The position numbers and the translations under genes were made by a program. DNA of 23,913 bases, from assembly GCA_042095135.1 (NCBI GenBank), contig JBELBV010000035.1, positions 1 to 23,913 on the forward strand. The letters run 5' to 3'. The stretch comes from UA16 sp042095135. Lineage in GTDB: Bacteria; Bacteroidota; Bacteroidia; Flavobacteriales_D; Sanyastnellaceae. The notes under the pieces were generated by a model. It made no database searches. It was not told where the DNA came from and worked only from the letters and a program-made list of their open reading frames with translations. Below, piece after piece: positions 21,550 through 23,913 of this stretch. Position 1 is the stretch's first letter. Each line of letters opens with the position of its first letter.

Positions 21550-22717
21550 AACTAGACTTGTGCGCGGCCAAATCCCGCAGCACAGGGCTTGGGCGGTAGC
21601 GGTCATCCGCATAACGCATTTGCAAGCTCTCCAAAACGTTCAAAGTAGCTTTAGCGCCCCATTCGTTGCACCACGCGAGCAGGCCTTTGGGGTAGTTGAC
21701 GCCCTTTGTCATGGCCGTTTCCAGGTCGGCAGGAGATGCGATGTTGAGGTAATAGGCGTCCGCCGCTTCATTGATGAGCATGGCCACAATGCGCTCGACA
21801 ATCCAATCGAATTGGTTGTGATCAACCGAAGTTTCGCTCGCTGCTGTAGACACCTGACCTTCTTTGTACGAATAGTAGCCCTTGCCTGATTTGCGACCGA
21901 GCCAACCAGCATCGACGTGTTGTTTTTGAATCAAGCTCGGCCGGTACCGAGGATCGTTGTAGAACGCCTCAAAGACCGAGCACGACACGGCGTAGTTGAC
22001 GTCGTTTCCGATCAGGTCCATCAATTCAAACGGACCCATTCGAAACCCTGCACTGCGCATGGCGGCATCGATGGTCTCCCGGGAGGCCAATCCTTCCTCG
22101 AAAATCCGCAACGCTTCCCCATAGAAGGGCCGCGCCACCCGATTAACGATGAAGCCTGGCGTGTCTTTGGTGACAACAGGGGACTTGCCCCAAGCAGCCA
22201 TCATCGATTTGGCACGGTCCACATGCGAGGCATCTGTTTGGAGAGCGGGAACGACTTCGACAAGGGCCATCAAGGGGGCGGGGTTGAAGAAGTGCAGCCC
22301 CATGAAGCGTTCCGGTTGCTGCAGCTTGCCGGCGATGGCTGTCACACTGAGTGAGGAGGTGTTGGTGGCCAATACGGCCTGCGGTGTCACGATGGACTCT
22401 AAGGACTGAAAAAGCGACTGTTTCACACCGAGGTCCTCTACAATGGCTTCGATCACCCAATCGCACGGAGCCAACGAATCGAGTGATGTTGTGCGGTCAA
22501 TGGCGGATTGGATGCGCTCACTGTCGGCAACGGACCATTTGCCTTTTTCCACCAATCGCGCAGCAACCTTGGCTAGGGCGGCCGCACTCCGCTCAAGCGC
22601 GGATTCATTCTGATCGACCAAGACGACGGTGTGACCGGCTTGTGCTGCGAGCTGGGCGATGCCGGAGCCCATGGCGCCGGCGCCGACAATGCCAATGGTG
22701 GACGTTCCTGTTTGCAT
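21539..22717 (-). CDS. 3-hydroxyacyl-CoA dehydrogenase
   Basis: The product is 392 aa from the ATG at 22717. An in-frame ATG at 22744 would add nine residues and overlap the divergent PNP start, so it is less likely. The Rossmann domain begins TIGIVGAGAMGSGIAQLAA; ATNTSSLSVTAIA and GLHFFNPAPLMALVEVV (catalytic His) follow, then PGFIVNRVARPFYGEAL and GPFELMDLIGNDV. A second C-terminal module (MLINEAADAYY, KGVNYPKGLLAWCNEWG) makes it the longer, two-module form. It oxidises 3-hydroxyacyl-CoA with NAD+ in beta-oxidation, or runs in reverse for butanoyl-CoA synthesis, the step next to thiolase encoded at 19594. Confidence 0.93.
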   Translation of the reverse strand: MQTGTSTIGIVGAGAMGSGIAQLAAQAGHTVVLVDQNESALERSAAALAKVAARLVEKGKWSVADSERIQSAIDRTTSLDSLAPCDWVIEAIVEDLGVKQSLFQSLESIVTPQAVLATNTSSLSVTAIAGKLQQPERFMGLHFFNPAPLMALVEVVPALQTDASHVDRAKSMMAAWGKSPVVTKDTPGFIVNRVARPFYGEALRIFEEGLASRETIDAAMRSAGFRMGPFELMDLIGNDVNYAVSCSVFEAFYNDPRYRPSLIQKQHVDAGWLGRKSGKGYYSYKEGQVSTAASETSVDHNQFDWIVERIVAMLINEAADAYYLNIASPADLETAMTKGVNYPKGLLAWCNEWGAKATLNVLESLQMRYADDRYRPSPVLRDLAAHKSSFTL

Positions 22718-22721
22718 GGGA

Positions 22722-22738
22722 CGAAGTTCGTACTTTTC
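22722..22738. promoter_or_regulatory. Divergent -7-like boxes for 3HAD (-) and PNP (+)
   Basis: On +, TACTTTTC (22731-22738) ends 4 nt before the PNP ATG at 22743, with TTG at 22712-22714 (16-nt spacer). On -, GAACTTCG (22729-22722) ends 4 nt before the dehydrogenase ATG at 22717. The starts are only 25 nt apart, so the two promoters overlap and polymerases would compete. Confidence 0.4.
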
Positions 22739-22742
22739 CTGC

Positions 22743-23567
22743 ATGGATATTCAAGAAGAGTTGCAGGCCTCCGCGGATTATTTGCGTGAGCGGGGTGTGG
22801 GTGATGTAGACGTGGCCATCGTGTTGGGCACAGGTTTGGGCGGATTGGTGAATGAAATAGATAAAGTGTTGGCATTCAATTACAGCCAAATTCCGCATAT
22901 TCCGGTCGCTACAGTGGAGTTTCATTTCGGCAAACTGATCTACGGCACGCTTGGAGGAAAGCGAGTCTTGGCGTGGCAAGGGCGCTTTCATTACTACGAG
23001 GGCTACTCCATGGAACAGGTGGTCAAGCCCGTGCGCATTTCTAAAATGCTGGGTGCAAAGGCGTTGCTGATTTCCAATGCTGCAGGCAGTTTGAATCCTG
23101 ACATCAAGAAAGGGGCGTTGATGTGCATCGAAGACCACATCAATTTGTTTCCGGATTCCCCATTGCGTGGTCGCAACCTCGACGCGTTGGGCGGTCGATT
23201 TCCCGACATGTGTGAGCCATACGATGTTGAATTGAGCGGGTCCCTTTTTCAGGTCGCCCGCACACTGGATATTCCCATGTACACCGGTGTATACGTGGGC
23301 GTGCCGGGCCCTCAATTGGAGACCCGTGCGGAATACCGGTATCTCCGAACGATTGGTGCGGATGCGGTAGGCATGTCCACCGTCCCAGAAGTCATAGCGG
23401 CAGCGCACATGAACATGCCGTGTGCCGCGGTGAGTGTGATCACAGACGAATGCAATCCCGAACACTTGGCCCCCTTCAACATCGATGAAGTGCTCGCAAT
23501 TGCCAAGGAGTCGGAACCGCTTTTGACTCAGTTGTTCACGGAATTCATGAATCGCCTCACCGTCTAA
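22743..23567 (+). CDS. punA: Purine-nucleoside phosphorylase (trimeric type I)
   Basis: The product is 274 aa from the ATG at 22743, which begins the conserved region; upstream in-frame codons run antisense to the dehydrogenase gene. It splits purine nucleosides with phosphate into base and (deoxy)ribose-1-phosphate, for salvage. Signatures: IVLGTGLGGL (phosphate-binding serine position is Thr here), HFGKLIYGTL, GRFHYYEGYSMEQVVKPVR (about 80-98), LLISNAAGSLNPDIKKGALM, GVYVGVPGPQLETRAEYRYLRTIGADAVGMSTVPEVIAA (about 181-220) and ITDECNP. Length is normal for type I PNP. Confidence 0.95.
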   Translation: MDIQEELQASADYLRERGVGDVDVAIVLGTGLGGLVNEIDKVLAFNYSQIPHIPVATVEFHFGKLIYGTLGGKRVLAWQGRFHYYEGYSMEQVVKPVRISKMLGAKALLISNAAGSLNPDIKKGALMCIEDHINLFPDSPLRGRNLDALGGRFPDMCEPYDVELSGSLFQVARTLDIPMYTGVYVGVPGPQLETRAEYRYLRTIGADAVGMSTVPEVIAAAHMNMPCAAVSVITDECNPEHLAPFNIDEVLAIAKESEPLLTQLFTEFMNRLTV

Positions 23568-23640
23568 CGTCAGTCAATTCTGCGGTAGCGATTGTAAATC
23601 CCTCATTACAAGCAACTTGGTGTGGTTCTTTATTGGTGGT

Positions 23641-23913
23641 ATGTTCAAAATCAAATCCCACCGGTGCAAGGAATGCGGTGACCGATTGAACGGCCGCAGC
23701 GATAAGCTCTTTTGCGATGACTCCTGTCGGGTGCGACACCACCGCAAATCGAACTCCCTTCACGCGTTGAAGCGCGGTGTTGACCACGTGCTACAACGGA
23801 ATCGTACATTGTTGGTGGCCTTGCGCAAATCCACCTATGCACAATTCAATGCCGAAGACCGAGCGTTTTGGTTGCGGCGACAGGGCTTCGACTTCAATTA
23901 CCACACCCACAGA
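23641..23913 (+). CDS. Zinc-ribbon protein, 3' end beyond window
   Basis: ATG at 23641; 91 codons are read without a stop to the window edge. Residues 9-29 carry two Cys pairs, CKEC (9-12) and C-x3-C (CDDSC, 25-29), around a GRSDKLFC element, then CRVRHHRKSNSLH. This resembles the small Bacteroidota zinc-ribbon proteins (DUF2116-like) that continue with an NRTLLVAL helix and a hydrophobic GFDFNYHT segment. It is probably a cytoplasmic nucleic-acid- or protein-binding protein; function unknown. Sequence truncated by the window end, probably by few residues. A clear -7 box was not identified in the 73 nt after PNP. Confidence 0.7.
   Translation, partial: MFKIKSHRCKECGDRLNGRSDKLFCDDSCRVRHHRKSNSLHALKRGVDHVLQRNRTLLVALRKSTYAQFNAEDRAFWLRRQGFDFNYHTHR

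Noticed and set aside
22605..23465. A 286-codon open frame on the - strand across the PNP gene
   Set aside because: It is antisense to a complete, well-conserved purine nucleoside phosphorylase, and its translation is rich in His, Arg and Gln without any domain. It is a shadow frame in GC-rich DNA.
1..23913. Mobile elements, phage genes, CRISPR arrays, tRNA or rRNA genes, toxin-antitoxin pairs
   Set aside because: No transposase, integrase, capsid, Cas or RNA gene features were found, and no direct repeat with regular spacers. Composition looks even across the window.

Overview
The window reads as chromosomal DNA of a Bacteroidota bacterium, most likely a Flavobacteriales-type marine or freshwater lineage with mid-range GC (judged by eye). 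The evidence is: a secreted protein with a type B gliding/T9SS C-terminal sorting domain; DUF5777- and DUF5723-like outer-membrane barrels; short 'SAQ'-type signal-peptide ends; almost no Shine-Dalgarno sequences; and repeated TAnnTTTG-like boxes (the Bacteroidota primary-sigma -7 element) close to start codons. No rRNA, tRNA, CRISPR array, insertion sequence, phage gene or integrase was seen.

Layout. 1-2170: lipoprotein esterase, then a DUF3825-like protein (+). 2130-3346: secreted M15 peptidase (-), divergent from a DUF1801 protein (+). 3388-6602: a lipoprotein of unknown family, translationally coupled to a DUF5723-like barrel (+), followed by a WYL-type regulator (6624-7709, +). 7713-10897: large secreted M14 carboxypeptidase and membrane-anchored glutathione peroxidase (both -). 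10971-14123: a 1050-residue T9SS-exported repeat protein (+). 14107-14652: NAD(P)H:quinone-oxidoreductase-like flavoprotein (-). 14698-17262: a tight four-gene operon (-) of mono-haem cytochrome-like lipoprotein, YceI, DUF5777 barrel and a second barrel. 17352-19100: YebC and an RluA-like protein with an altered active site (+), closed by a strong terminator that may also serve a small - strand ORF. 19130-19593: a mostly non-coding stretch with hairpins and a possible leader peptide. 19594-21549: thiolase plus NlpC/P60 peptidase (+). 21539-22717: 3-hydroxyacyl-CoA dehydrogenase (-). 22743-23567: purine nucleoside phosphorylase (+). 23641-end: partial zinc-ribbon protein (+).

How the genes may work together. 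Most of the window is ordinary housekeeping and envelope biology. The best candidate for an under-described system is the 14698-17262 operon: a haem lipoprotein, an isoprenoid/quinone-binding-type YceI protein and two outer-membrane barrels, next to a quinone-reductase-like gene. It suggests an envelope redox or lipid-carrier module. The second candidate is the lipoprotein/DUF5723 pair at 3388-6602. The second theme is transcriptional: at least seven genes carry a -7-like box ending only 4-6 nt before the start codon, which implies leaderless or nearly leaderless mRNAs. A third oddity is the RluA-like protein, which has Glu in place of the catalytic Asp.
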